Part shown: positions 1 through 7,574 of the stretch, one piece after another
Layout: every line of letters starts with the position of its first letter
Position numbering within the stretch: the first letter of the stretch is position 1
Origin: Candidatus Caccousia avistercoris
GTDB taxonomy: Bacteria > Bacillota > Clostridia > Oscillospirales > Acutalibacteraceae
Reading direction: 5' to 3'
DNA: 22,007 nucleotides
Assembly (NCBI GenBank): GCA_018715025.1
Contig: DVMK01000185.1
Span: 1-22,007 of the forward strand
Notes under the pieces: model-generated
Databases searched by the model: none
What the model was told of the DNA's origin: nothing
The model's input: the letters and a program-made list of their open reading frames with translations, nothing else
Made by a program: the position numbers and the translations under genes

Positions 1-12
1 GGGAAAATTCGC

Positions 13-18
13 TAAAAT
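13..18 (+). promoter_or_regulatory. Possible -10 box of the ABC transporter operon
   Basis: TAAAAT at 13-18 is one base off TATAAT and is the only plausible -10 hexamer ahead of the operon. Its -35 box would lie before the window, so the call is weak. The leader that follows contains an 8-bp inverted repeat, TCCATCCC (73-80) with GGGATGGA (118-125). That repeat encloses the palindrome CCGGTACCGG (80-89) and a C-TTCG-G tetraloop near 106-114. The stem ends just before the ribosome site AGGAGGA (128-134). Confidence 0.3.
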
Positions 19-140
19 AGAAACCGTGCGTAAGGAGCAAACTTTCCACAAATGACAAACCATTTTGAATTGTCCATCCCCGGTACCGGTCCCCAAACGC
101 ACGCCCCCTTCGGGAACGGGATGGAATAGGAGGAATCAGG

Positions 141-1202
141 ATGATTGAGGTCAAAAACCTCACAAAGCGGTATGGCTCCAACGTGGCGCTGAACCATGTA
201 AGCTTTACTGTGGAAAAGGGCACAATCCTGGGCTTCCTGGGGCCGAACGGCGCAGGCAAGTCCACCACCATGAACATCATCACCGGCTACCTCTCGGCCA
301 GCGAGGGCGAGGTGACGGTGGACGGGCACAACATTCTGGAGGAACCGTCCGAGGTGAAAAAGCTCATCGGCTACCTGCCGGAAATGCCGCCCCTGTACAT
401 GGACATGACGGTAAAGGAATACCTGAATTTCATGTACGACCTGAAAAAGGTAAAAATCCCCAGGGAAAAGCACATCAAGGAAATCTGCAACCTGGTAAAA
501 ATCAACGAGGTATACGACCGGCTCATCGCCAACCTGTCGAAGGGCTACAAGCAGCGCGTGGGCATTGCCCAGGCCCTGCTGGGGAACCCGCCGGTGCTGA
601 TTCTGGACGAGCCCACCGTGGGCCTGGACCCGAAGCAGATCATCGAAATCCGAAACCTGATTAAGAACCTGGGCCGCAACCACACCGTGGTGCTCAGCTC
701 GCACATTCTGCCCGAGGTGCAGGCCGTCTGCGAGCGGATTCTGGTCATCAGCAAGGGCGTCATTGTGGCCGACGGCACCCCTGACCGGCTGAGCCACGAC
801 CTTTCCAGCGACCACCGGCTCATCGCCCGCATTGAAGGGCCAGAGGGGGCCGTGCTGGAAAACCTGCGCTCTATTAAAAACGTGACCGAGCTGCAGAGCT
901 TCGGCGAGAAAGAGCCCGGCGTGTACGAGTACTCCATTGAGGGCACCCCCGGCAAAGACCTGCGCCGCGACCTGTTCGCCTGCTGCGCCAGGAAGGGCAC
1001 GCCCATTCTGGCCCTGAAGAGCAGCGACCTTTCTCTGGAGGACGTGTTCCTGCGCCTGACCAGCGACTCTTACATTCCCAAGGGGCTTGACACCAGCGTG
1101 TACCAGAAGCCCGCGGAGGCGGAGGAAGAAGCCCCCGCCGCCCAGCCGGAGGAACCCGCCCCGGCGGAAGATTCTGAAGAGGAAGGAGGGGAGGAAGAAT
1201 GA
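141..1202 (+). CDS. ABC transporter ATP-binding protein, GldA/CcmA type
   Basis: This is the nucleotide-binding subunit of an ABC-2 type exporter; it hydrolyses ATP on the cytoplasmic face. The Walker A motif GPNGAGKST is at residues 34-42, a YLPE sequence sits at the Q-loop (78-81, Glu in place of Gln, as is usual in this subgroup), the signature LSKGYKQR is at 132-139, Walker B LILDEP at 153-158 and the switch histidine at 188. Residues 1-310 are the usual domain. The last 30 or so residues form an acidic Glu/Pro/Ala tail not needed for the fold. ATAGGAGGA lies 6 bases before the ATG. The stop codon overlaps the permease start by 4 bp (ATGA), so the two are translationally coupled. The substrate is unknown: the gldAFG set is linked to gliding in Bacteroidetes, but clostridial relatives have no assigned cargo. 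Confidence 0.93.
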   Translation: MIEVKNLTKRYGSNVALNHVSFTVEKGTILGFLGPNGAGKSTTMNIITGYLSASEGEVTVDGHNILEEPSEVKKLIGYLPEMPPLYMDMTVKEYLNFMYDLKKVKIPREKHIKEICNLVKINEVYDRLIANLSKGYKQRVGIAQALLGNPPVLILDEPTVGLDPKQIIEIRNLIKNLGRNHTVVLSSHILPEVQAVCERILVISKGVIVADGTPDRLSHDLSSDHRLIARIEGPEGAVLENLRSIKNVTELQSFGEKEPGVYEYSIEGTPGKDLRRDLFACCARKGTPILALKSSDLSLEDVFLRLTSDSYIPKGLDTSVYQKPAEAEEEAPAAQPEEPAPAEDSEEEGGEEE

Positions 1203-1903
1203 ACGCAATTTTCCGGCGTGAATTCCGAGCTTATTTTTACTCCCCTATTGCATACGTGTTCATGGGCGTGGTGCTGTTCCTGTTCGGCACCTATTACTGG
1301 CAGGTTGTTATGATTGGCTCTTCCTACTACCTGGGGCAGGTGTACGGGGCCATGTTCACCTGGCTTATGCTGTTCCTGCCCGCCCTTACCATGCGCAGCC
1401 TGAGCGAAGACCGGAAGAACAAGACCGACCAGGCCCTTATTACCGCGCCGGTGAGCGTGACGGGCATTGTGTGGGGCAAATTCCTGGCCGCCTTCTGCAT
1501 TTACCTCATCACCATGGCCATCACCCTCATCCCCGCCGTGGTCATCGGCATGTTTTCAGAGCCCAGCTGGGCCCTGGTGTTCGGCAACTTTGTGGCCTCG
1601 CTGCTTTACGGCTCCGCCATTCTGGCCATCGGCATCTTTGTGTCGTCCCTGACAGAAAGCCAGATTGTGGCCCTCATCGGCACCATCGGCATCAGCATCT
1701 TCCTCATGCTGGTAGATTCCCTGGGCAGCCTGATCCAGAGCGAATGGTTCCAGCAGGTTGTCACCTGGATCTCGTTCCAGTCCCGGTACAGCCCCTTCAC
1801 CAACGGCATTTTCAACATCTCAAGCGTCGTCTTTTTCCTCAGCGTGATCGCGGTGTTCAACTTTATCACCGCCCGCAGGCTGGAAAGCAGAAGATGGAGC
1901 TAA
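1199..1903 (+). CDS. ABC-2 type transporter permease, GldF-like
   Basis: This 234-residue membrane subunit pairs with the upstream ATPase. It starts MNAIFRREFRAYFYSPIAY, the amphipathic N-terminus typical of ABC-2 permeases. About six hydrophobic segments follow, near residues 16-38, 53-65, 98-122, 125-150, 155-180 and 205-225. A short basic stretch, RSLSEDRKNKTDQALITAP (residues 63-81), is the cytoplasmic coupling region conserved in GldF/NosY-type proteins. Length matches the family. It overlaps the ATPase gene by 4 bp and is followed 16 bp later by the GldG-like gene, so the three subunits probably form one complex. Substrate is not predictable from sequence. Confidence 0.9.
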   Translation: MNAIFRREFRAYFYSPIAYVFMGVVLFLFGTYYWQVVMIGSSYYLGQVYGAMFTWLMLFLPALTMRSLSEDRKNKTDQALITAPVSVTGIVWGKFLAAFCIYLITMAITLIPAVVIGMFSEPSWALVFGNFVASLLYGSAILAIGIFVSSLTESQIVALIGTIGISIFLMLVDSLGSLIQSEWFQQVVTWISFQSRYSPFTNGIFNISSVVFFLSVIAVFNFITARRLESRRWS

Positions 1904-1919
1904 GGGAGGTACGGAATCA

Positions 1920-3533
1920 ATGAATCACGAAAACGACAAGAACGAGCGCCTGGAAAGCACCCCTGAAATCAGCGACGAGGTAAAAGCCGCCGCCAAGCAG
2001 GCAGAGCAGAAGGCAGCCGAGGAAAAAGAAAAGAAAGACAAAAAGAAAAGCAGGGAAAAGGGCGAGAAAAAGACCCTGAAGCAGCACCTGACCAGCGAAA
2101 GGTTCAAGCACGGCACCATGGCCACGGCCCTCACCGCCGTGTTCCTGGTGGTGGTGGTGCTGGTGAACGTGCTGGTGGGCATTTTGGGCGACCGCTTCCC
2201 CTCCATCAACCTGGACATGACGAAGAACAGCGAGAACAGCCTTTCTGAGGAGGCCGCCGAGATTGTGGACACGGTGGACGAACCCACTGAGATCTACATT
2301 ATGATGGACCAGGAGAGCGCCGAGAGCAGCACCCAGTACCAGACGGTGATCTCCATCGCTTCCCGTATGGCAGAGCGCAACTCCAACATCACCCTCCAGT
2401 TTAAAGACCCTGACACCGACCCGGGCTTTTTGGCAGAGTACAGCAGCGACAACCTGCGCTCCGGCGACGTGCTGGTGCGCACCGACAAGCGGTACCGCAT
2501 TGTCACCTCCTCCGACCTGTTCCCCACAAGCTACGACCAGAACTACAACGTCATTCAGTACACCGACGTAAACGGCGCCCTGGCCACGGCGGTGAACGCG
2601 GTGAACGTGGACACCATGCCTGTGGCGGCCTTCGACACCGGCCACAGCGAGATGATCAACACCACCAGCTACAAGGATCTGCTGACGGAAAACAACTTTG
2701 ACACGGTGGACTTCAACCTGCTCACCGAGGAGATCCCCGAGGACGCCCAGATGATCGTGCTGGCCGTGCCCTCTACCGACCTGACCAGCGACGAGGTGGA
2801 AAAGCTGAACACCTGGCTGAACGACGCTTCTGCCGCAGAGGACCGCAGCCTCATTGTGGTGGCCTACCCCACCCAGGGCGAGCTGCCCACCCTGAACTCC
2901 TACCTGAACGAATGGGGCCTGAACGTGACCCCCTCCCAGGTGCTGGAGGGCGACCCGAGCAACTACATCCAGTCCCCCGACATGATCATCGCCAATGTGG
3001 ACACTGAGCTGGATCTGGGCGGCGAGACGACAGACTACGGCTACGTGGTAACGCCCCAGAGCAACCCGGTGGAAATTCTGTGGGAGGGCCGCAACAGCGT
3101 CACCACCTACCCGCTGCTCACCACCTCGGACTCCGCCTATATTTACGACATGGAAACCCAGACGGAGCTCACCGACGACACCGGCACCCGCAACCTGGCC
3201 GCAGCCGGCGTGAAGATGATTAAGCACGACACCAACGATTACCGCAACTCCAGCGTGGTGGTCGTCGGCAGCGCCTTCATGTTCGACTCCACCTTCACCG
3301 CTTCCAGCACCTTCGGCAACAGCACCTACCTGGCGGATCTTTCCAAGTACCTGACGGGCACCACCGGCTCTACCAGCGCCATTTTCAACTCGGCCCAGCA
3401 GATGATCACCTATGATATTGTCATGAGCAACGGCCAAATCACCTTCCTTGGCCTTGGCGTATTCACCATCCTGATCCCCATTGCCTTCCTGGTTTCGGGT
3501 ATCGTCGTGTTCTTCCGGAGGAGGCACCTGTAA
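1920..3533 (+). CDS. GldG-family ABC transporter auxiliary protein
   Basis: This 537-residue protein belongs to the family of large extracytoplasmic subunits that accompany GldA/GldF-type exporters (ABC_transp_aux type). Residues 1-66 are cytoplasmic and very rich in Lys and Glu. A transmembrane helix spans about 66-90, a large extracellular domain about 91-505, and a second helix about 508-531 ending in a basic FFRRRHL tail. The extracellular part contains the AFDTGHSE segment (about residue 238) and the hydrophobic strand MIVLAVPSTDLT typical of the family's Rossmann-like domain. GGGAGG precedes the ATG by about 9 bases. The stop codon directly abuts the start of the next gene. Its function in the exporter is unknown; substrate capture or gating outside the membrane is inference. 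Confidence 0.87.
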   Translation: MNHENDKNERLESTPEISDEVKAAAKQAEQKAAEEKEKKDKKKSREKGEKKTLKQHLTSERFKHGTMATALTAVFLVVVVLVNVLVGILGDRFPSINLDMTKNSENSLSEEAAEIVDTVDEPTEIYIMMDQESAESSTQYQTVISIASRMAERNSNITLQFKDPDTDPGFLAEYSSDNLRSGDVLVRTDKRYRIVTSSDLFPTSYDQNYNVIQYTDVNGALATAVNAVNVDTMPVAAFDTGHSEMINTTSYKDLLTENNFDTVDFNLLTEEIPEDAQMIVLAVPSTDLTSDEVEKLNTWLNDASAAEDRSLIVVAYPTQGELPTLNSYLNEWGLNVTPSQVLEGDPSNYIQSPDMIIANVDTELDLGGETTDYGYVVTPQSNPVEILWEGRNSVTTYPLLTTSDSAYIYDMETQTELTDDTGTRNLAAAGVKMIKHDTNDYRNSSVVVVGSAFMFDSTFTASSTFGNSTYLADLSKYLTGTTGSTSAIFNSAQQMITYDIVMSNGQITFLGLGVFTILIPIAFLVSGIVVFFRRRHL

Positions 3534-5060
3534 ATGAAGAAAAATACAAAATATCTGGCGCTGGCCCTGGGCTGCGTGGTAGTCCTGGGCGGCGCGGTGG
3601 CGGCCCTTACCCTCACGGGCGGCAGCGGGGAGGACACGGCTTCCTCCTCCGCCGCTTCCACGGCGGAGACCATCCCCCTCATTGACAAAACGGAGGAGGA
3701 TTTGGCCTCTGTCACCATTACCAACGAGCAGGGCAGCTTCACCATTCACGCCAGAACGGAAACCACGGTAGAATCCGTGGCCTCCGGCAGCAGCGAAGCG
3801 CCGGAGGAAACCACCCAGGTGGTGTACTCGGTGGATGAGCTGGACGGCCTCACGCTGGACGATTCCGCCGTGGAGGGCATCGCCGGGGACGCTTACTCCC
3901 TGAACGCCCAGAAGGACATCGGCGTGGTGGAGGATCTGTCGGAATTCGGCCTGGATCCCGCCGCCGCCACCGTCTCCGCCACCTTCCAGGACGGCACCAC
4001 CGTCTCTTACCAGGTTGGCATTGAGAGCGGCAGCAACCGGTACGTGAAGATGTCGGATTCCGACAACGTGTACCTGGCCTACCTGGACGACGGCATCCTG
4101 GGCAGCGTGAACGACCTGGCCGACACCGCCATCTATGAGCTGGAGGTGGCCCAGGACGACAGCGAGGCGGCCAGCAACGCCGCCATGGCGGGCGTTTCCT
4201 CCGAGTACGCCATCATCAACGAGCTTCACCTTTCCGGCACGGCCTTCGAGCAGGAGGTTACCATGTACTACGAGGAGGGGACGGGCTACATGCTGTCAGA
4301 GCCCCGGCAGGCCACGGCCGACTCTACCAAGGCCTCTGACATTGCCACCGCCCTTACCAGCCTTTCGGCAGACAGCCTGGTGAAATACCACCCCACCGAG
4401 GAGGATCTGCAGGAGTACGGGCTGGCCGAGCCTGCCGTGGTGTGTGAATTCACCGCCAACGGCCAGCCGGAAACGCACACCATCTCGGTTTCTGCGGTGG
4501 ACGGGGACGGCAACCGGTACCTGATGTACGGCGGCATTGACGCGGTGTGGCTGGTGTCCAACGACACGGTCACCGCCTGGGCCGACGCGGATCCCTTCTA
4601 CCTGCAGAGCACCCTGAACCTGATGCCCAACATTGTGACGGTGGAAACCATGACCCTCACCCTGGACGGGCAGGAGTACAAATTCACTCTGCAGCGCCAG
4701 GTGGACGAGGAAGAGAGCACCGAGGACAGCACCGAGTACATTTACACCGTCACCAACGCCGACGGCCTGGAGCTGGACTATGAGGAGAACTTCAAGCACT
4801 TCTACCTCACCTTCATCTCCATCCTCACCGCCGAGGACTACGACCAAATGCCCACCGGCGAGCCCTACCTCACCTGCACCTACACCTACTTCGACGAAGA
4901 GGGCTCTGACACCATTGAATTCTACAAGGTGTCCGACCGGCGCTACGCCATTGTGGAAAACGGCGACCTGAAGGGCCTGGCCCTCAGCGACACCGTGGAC
5001 CTGGCCGCCCAAAACCTGCAGCTGCTGAACAGCGGCGAGGAAGTGCCGGATCCCAACTGA
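3534..5060 (+). CDS. DUF4340 domain-containing membrane-anchored protein
   Basis: This 508-residue protein has an N-terminal membrane anchor (residues 7-29), a Ser/Thr/Ala/Glu-rich linker (30-50) and an extracytoplasmic beta-rich region. Two similar segments can be aligned: residues 134-187 (DLSEFGLDPAAATVS..., ending DNVYLAYLDD) and 291-344 (DLQEYGLAEPAVVCE..., ending DAVWLVSND). Both show the DUF4340 pattern of a Y/F-GL turn, a strand pair, GNRY or SNRY and a V-x-L strand, so the domain appears duplicated. The ATG follows the GldG stop with no gap, and its ribosome site (GGAGGAGG) lies inside the end of that gene. Families of this type commonly accompany GldA/F/G genes, which fits a fourth subunit or substrate partner of the exporter. 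No enzymatic motif is visible. Confidence 0.86.
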   Translation: MKKNTKYLALALGCVVVLGGAVAALTLTGGSGEDTASSSAASTAETIPLIDKTEEDLASVTITNEQGSFTIHARTETTVESVASGSSEAPEETTQVVYSVDELDGLTLDDSAVEGIAGDAYSLNAQKDIGVVEDLSEFGLDPAAATVSATFQDGTTVSYQVGIESGSNRYVKMSDSDNVYLAYLDDGILGSVNDLADTAIYELEVAQDDSEAASNAAMAGVSSEYAIINELHLSGTAFEQEVTMYYEEGTGYMLSEPRQATADSTKASDIATALTSLSADSLVKYHPTEEDLQEYGLAEPAVVCEFTANGQPETHTISVSAVDGDGNRYLMYGGIDAVWLVSNDTVTAWADADPFYLQSTLNLMPNIVTVETMTLTLDGQEYKFTLQRQVDEEESTEDSTEYIYTVTNADGLELDYEENFKHFYLTFISILTAEDYDQMPTGEPYLTCTYTYFDEEGSDTIEFYKVSDRRYAIVENGDLKGLALSDTVDLAAQNLQLLNSGEEVPDPN

Positions 5061-5094
5061 TTCGCCAAAAACGGCGCGCAAGCCGTTTCTCCGT

Positions 5095-5134
5095 CCCCCG
5101 CGGGGCCTTTTCCCGGCCCTGCGGGGGATTTTTT
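5095..5134 (+). terminator. Intrinsic terminator of the ABC transporter operon
   Basis: A 13-bp stem, CCCCCGCGGGGCC (5095-5107) with GGCCCTGCGGGGG (5115-5127), has one G-T pair and a 7-base loop, and is followed by ATTTTTT. A smaller hairpin, AAACGGC/GCCGTTT at 5069-5088, sits between the stop codon and this terminator. Confidence 0.85.
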
Positions 5135-5155
5135 CCGCCGCCTCCCTTTTCGCCC

Positions 5156-5184
5156 TTATGGATTTCCCCGTTTCTTCCGATAAT
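5156..5184 (+). promoter_or_regulatory. Weak candidate promoter for the 5286 gene
   Basis: TTATGG (5156-5161) and GATAAT (5179-5184) are spaced 17 bp apart, giving a poor sigma-A match. It lies after the ABC operon terminator and before the unknown operon, where a promoter is expected. A sporulation or other alternative sigma site cannot be excluded. Confidence 0.3.
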
Positions 5185-5199
5185 ACCAGTAAAGGGAGC

Positions 5200-5252
5200 C
5201 TGAGGAAGCGGGGAAAGGGCGTTCCGGCCGCGTCTGCCCCCCTCTTCCTCAG
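5200..5252 (+). other. Stem-loop in the leader of the 5286 gene
   Basis: CTGAGGAAG (5200-5208) pairs perfectly with CTTCCTCAG (5244-5252), and GGGG (5210-5213) pairs with CCCC (5239-5242) across one mismatch, leaving a 25-base loop. No T-run follows, so it is not an intrinsic terminator. It ends about 17 bases before the ribosome site AGGAGGAAAG, so it may affect mRNA stability or translation. Confidence 0.5.
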
Positions 5253-5285
5253 CCCGGGACGGAAGCAAAGGAGGAAAGAGGCAGT

Positions 5286-6047
5286 ATGGATTTTTTCAGC
5301 ATAGGGAATTTGAACGGATATGTGAAGAACTGGAAGCTGCAGGCCCAGTGGAACCTGAAGCAGCAGACGGGGAACTACAGCGCGAAGGGGAAAACCCTGG
5401 AAGAATGGCTGGAAGCTCCCCTGCAGGCCCAGGAACCCTCCCCCGGCGGGCAGCACGGGGACGAAGCTCTGCGGAAAATCCACCAGAAGCTGGAAGCGGG
5501 CGGAAAGCTGACCCAAAAGGAGAGGGAGTACCTGCAGGCCAAGGATCCGGAGGCTTACCGGGAGCTTGTCGCCCTGGAAAGGGAGCAGAAGGCCTACGAG
5601 CAGGCCCTGCGCCGGTGCAAAACCCAGGAGGAGGTGCGGCGGCTGCAGGCAGGCCGGGTGAACCGCTCCCTGATGGTGGTGCGCTCGGTGGAGCACAACC
5701 CCCGCATCCCCCTGGCCAAGAAGCTGGAGATCGCTATGGTAGAAAAGCGCCGGGTGGATCAGACGGCGGAGAGCACCCGCCGCTTTGTGCGAAGCGGGGA
5801 ATACGCCCGGCTGCCCACCCAGGCGGAGGAAACGGAAGCCCTGCGCCAAAAGCAGGAGCAGCAGGCCCCCCGGCCGGAAGGGCCCCAGCAGCCGGGGCGG
5901 GAGGAACCGGCCCGGGAGGAACGGACGGAAACCCCCGAGCAGAGAAAGGTGCGCCGGGCCAGGGCAAAGGCCGCCTACGCCGCCATGGAGCACCCGGCCC
6001 TGGCGGAGGAAACCGCCGCTGCCTCTTCCCTTGCGGAAAAGGGGTGA
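5286..6047 (+). CDS. Unrecognised charged helical protein (253 aa)
   Basis: I do not recognise a named family. The protein has no signal peptide or membrane segment. It starts with a short conserved-looking segment (MDFFSIGNLNGYVKNWK), then a helical, Glu/Lys/Arg/Gln-rich body with coiled-coil character (residues about 60-215), and a basic/acidic tail. Residues 72-91 (GGKLTQKEREYLQAKDPEAY) align without gaps to residues 92-111 of the product of the next gene, so the two are related over this motif. GGAGGAAAG lies about 8 bases before the ATG. The next gene begins 7 bp after the stop, indicating an operon. Cytoplasmic location is inferred from the absence of export signals. The function is unknown. 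Confidence 0.75.
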   Translation: MDFFSIGNLNGYVKNWKLQAQWNLKQQTGNYSAKGKTLEEWLEAPLQAQEPSPGGQHGDEALRKIHQKLEAGGKLTQKEREYLQAKDPEAYRELVALEREQKAYEQALRRCKTQEEVRRLQAGRVNRSLMVVRSVEHNPRIPLAKKLEIAMVEKRRVDQTAESTRRFVRSGEYARLPTQAEETEALRQKQEQQAPRPEGPQQPGREEPAREERTETPEQRKVRRARAKAAYAAMEHPALAEETAAASSLAEKG

Positions 6048-6054
6048 TTGGTTC

Positions 6055-6543
6055 ATGCGGATTACATTTCCAAACGGCCCTGGGGCCGGCCTTCCCTGGC
6101 GGCAGGGGGGCGTGCGGGCGGCATCGCCCGCCGGGCAGGCCCAGGGGGACCGCGTAGACCTCTCCCAGCAGGCCGCGGCCCTGGCGCAGAGCATGAACCG
6201 GCTGCGGCAGCTGCGGCAGGCGGCGGAAAACGCACAGCATTCCCCAGAGGCCAGCCTTCTGGAAAGCATGAGAGAGGCCATGGAGATTCTGAAAACCTGC
6301 AGCACCATCGCCGCCCGGGTACGCGCCGGGGACAAGGTTCCCCGGAAGGATCTGCAGTACCTGATGAAGCACGATATGCGGGCTTACCAGCTTGCCATGG
6401 CGGCCAGAAGGCCGAAGGAGGACCCGAAGGAATGGAAAAGCGCCGTTCCGAAGGAAAGGCAGGCGGTGCAGCCCGCGCCTGCCCCGCAGCCCGCCCCGGC
6501 CGCGCCCTCTGTCAGCGAGGGGGGCGATTCGGAAAAATCATAA
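6055..6543 (+). CDS. Unrecognised protein sharing a motif with its upstream neighbour (162 aa)
   Basis: The ATG at 6055 is chosen because it lies 7 bp after the preceding stop with a weak ribosome site (AAAAGGGG); longer versions of this frame only overlap the upstream gene. Residues 34-90 are a predicted helical region rich in Ala, Gln and Arg. Residues 92-111 (GDKVPRKDLQYLMKHDMRAY) carry the shared motif G-x-K-[LV]-x-x-K-[ED]-x-x-Y-L-x-x-x-D-x-x-A-Y, and residues 137-152 are Pro/Ala rich. There is no signal peptide or membrane helix. The pairing with the 5286 product suggests related or interacting proteins, possibly from a duplication. No function can be assigned. Confidence 0.68.
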   Translation: MRITFPNGPGAGLPWRQGGVRAASPAGQAQGDRVDLSQQAAALAQSMNRLRQLRQAAENAQHSPEASLLESMREAMEILKTCSTIAARVRAGDKVPRKDLQYLMKHDMRAYQLAMAARRPKEDPKEWKSAVPKERQAVQPAPAPQPAPAAPSVSEGGDSEKS

Positions 6544-6666
6544 AAATTTTTTTCAAATCAGTGAAACATTTCCCCTGTTTTTTTCGTCTTATTAGTAGGA
6601 ACCCCAAAATAAAGAGGGCTTCCGCCGAATAGAAATAATGCAGGGAAGAAAAAGGGGGAAGGATTT
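6544..6666. other. AT-rich gap before the small membrane protein
   Basis: This gap is clearly richer in A and T than its surroundings and has several T-runs, but I find no convincing -35/-10 pair. It contains AGTGAAACATT (6560-6570), whose exact inverse AATGTTTCACT lies at 6903-6913, so the pair brackets the small membrane protein gene. Confidence 0.4.
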
Positions 6667-6897
6667 ATGCAGCAGCTGAAACGGGAAATCTCGATTTACG
6701 GAATACTTTGCGGCCTGGCCCTGGCGGCAGGCATGGGGGCTATGCTGCTGTTTACCGGCATATCCTCCGGTTCTTCCCCCCAGCAGGCCCGGCCCGAGTC
6801 CCAGCCCGCCCTTGTGATTGCCACAGGTGAGCGGGAGGAATCGCCCCTCCTGCTGGAGAACGGAGCGCAGAAGGCGGCTGTCCTGCTGCGCGGCTGA
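6667..6897 (+). CDS. Small single-pass membrane protein (76 aa)
   Basis: This short open frame is preceded by a good ribosome site (GGGGGAAGGA, ending 4 bases before the ATG). Residues 1-8 are basic and polar, residues 9-31 form a Gly/Ala/Leu-rich membrane helix, and the remaining 45 residues are polar with no motif. It resembles an uncleaved signal-anchor protein. It lies 123 bp after the two unknown proteins and just before a strong terminator, so it may be the last gene of that unit or have its own promoter in the AT-rich gap at 6544-6666. I do not recognise a family. Confidence 0.55.
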   Translation: MQQLKREISIYGILCGLALAAGMGAMLLFTGISSGSSPQQARPESQPALVIATGEREESPLLLENGAQKAAVLLRG

Positions 6898-6944
6898 GGA
6901 AGAATGTTTCACTATTTCGCGCACACACGCAAATACTTTTATAA

Positions 6945-6990
6945 AAAAGGGAAGCCCTCCGCTTTGCTTGCCGCGGGGGGCTTCCCTTTT
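6945..6990. terminator. Bidirectional terminator between the 6667 gene and nrdG
   Basis: The 16-base arm AAAAGGGAAGCCCTCC (6945-6960) pairs with GGGGGGCTTCCCTTTT (6975-6990) with a single G-T pair and a 14-base loop. A-runs on one side and T-runs on the other let it stop transcription from both converging units. Confidence 0.9.
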
Positions 6991-7046
6991 CCATATTCTG
7001 CATCAAAAATTCCCGCACTGCCGCAGGGGCCGGGCGCGGGAACGGC

Positions 7047-7574
7047 TCACGCTCCATAGCCGGGGTTCCACAGAACCAGGCTTCCTGTTCTTCTGGTTTC
7101 CGGCACCTGAATCAGCCGCTGGTTGGCGCTTCCCCGGAAGAGCAGGGTCAGGTCCCGCTGCTCCTGCAGGAAGGGGCCGTCCACCAGCACGTCCACCTGA
7201 GCCAGCAGTTCCTGCACCGCCGGATCCTGGCTGGCGGCCAGCTCTTCATAGGTGTAGCCGGTGTAGCAGAACACATCCTTCCCGGCTTCATGCACCATCC
7301 TGGCCAGGGCCGCCAGAGGCTTCGGCTGGCAGAAGGGCTCGCCGCCGGAGAAGGTGATTCCCCGCAGAAGGGGGTTCTGAGAAAACTGCCGGAAGAGCTG
7401 TTCCACCGTTTCCAGCCTGCCGCCGGAAAAGTCGTGGGTCTGTGGGTTGTGGCACCCAGGGCACCGGTGCGGGCAGCCCTGGGTGAACACGGTGAAGCGC
7501 AGGCCGGGGCCGTCTACAATAGAGTCGTCCACCGTGCCCGCTATGCGCAGGGCCTGCGCCTGCTCACATTCCAT
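7047..7574 (-). CDS. nrdG: Anaerobic ribonucleotide reductase activating enzyme (radical SAM)
   Basis: NrdG uses a 4Fe-4S cluster and S-adenosylmethionine to install the glycyl radical on class III ribonucleotide reductase. The 175-residue length is normal. Cys34, Cys38 and Cys41 form the CxxxCxxC cluster motif in GCPHRCPGCHN, preceded by the usual GPGLRFTVFTQG, and SGGEPF is the SAM-binding glycine motif. GGAGAGGGA lies upstream of the ATG. The start overlaps the preceding 54-codon gene by 11 bp, which makes translational coupling likely. That neighbour carries the glycyl-radical loop, so NrdG's direct substrate here would be the small protein rather than the large NrdD chain. Confidence 0.96.
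   Translation of the reverse strand: MECEQAQALRIAGTVDDSIVDGPGLRFTVFTQGCPHRCPGCHNPQTHDFSGGRLETVEQLFRQFSQNPLLRGITFSGGEPFCQPKPLAALARMVHEAGKDVFCYTGYTYEELAASQDPAVQELLAQVDVLVDGPFLQEQRDLTLLFRGSANQRLIQVPETRRTGSLVLWNPGYGA

Noticed and set aside
12..1208. 398-codon frame opposite the ABC ATPase gene
   Set aside because: The plus-strand frame has all ATPase motifs and a ribosome site; the opposite frame is low-complexity Gly/Val/His/Leu sequence produced by GC-rich composition.
1917..4229. 770-codon minus-strand frame across the GldG and DUF4340 genes
   Set aside because: It runs through two well-supported genes and has the Gly/His/Val composition of antisense shadow frames, with no start signal.
4296..6335. 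679-codon minus-strand frame over the end of the ABC operon and the unknown genes
   Set aside because: It crosses a strong plus-strand terminator and two genes with ribosome sites; no motif is recognisable in it.
6561..6568. Complete parS (centromere) site
   Set aside because: Only one half-site is present at each location; the adjoining eight bases do not match the other half.
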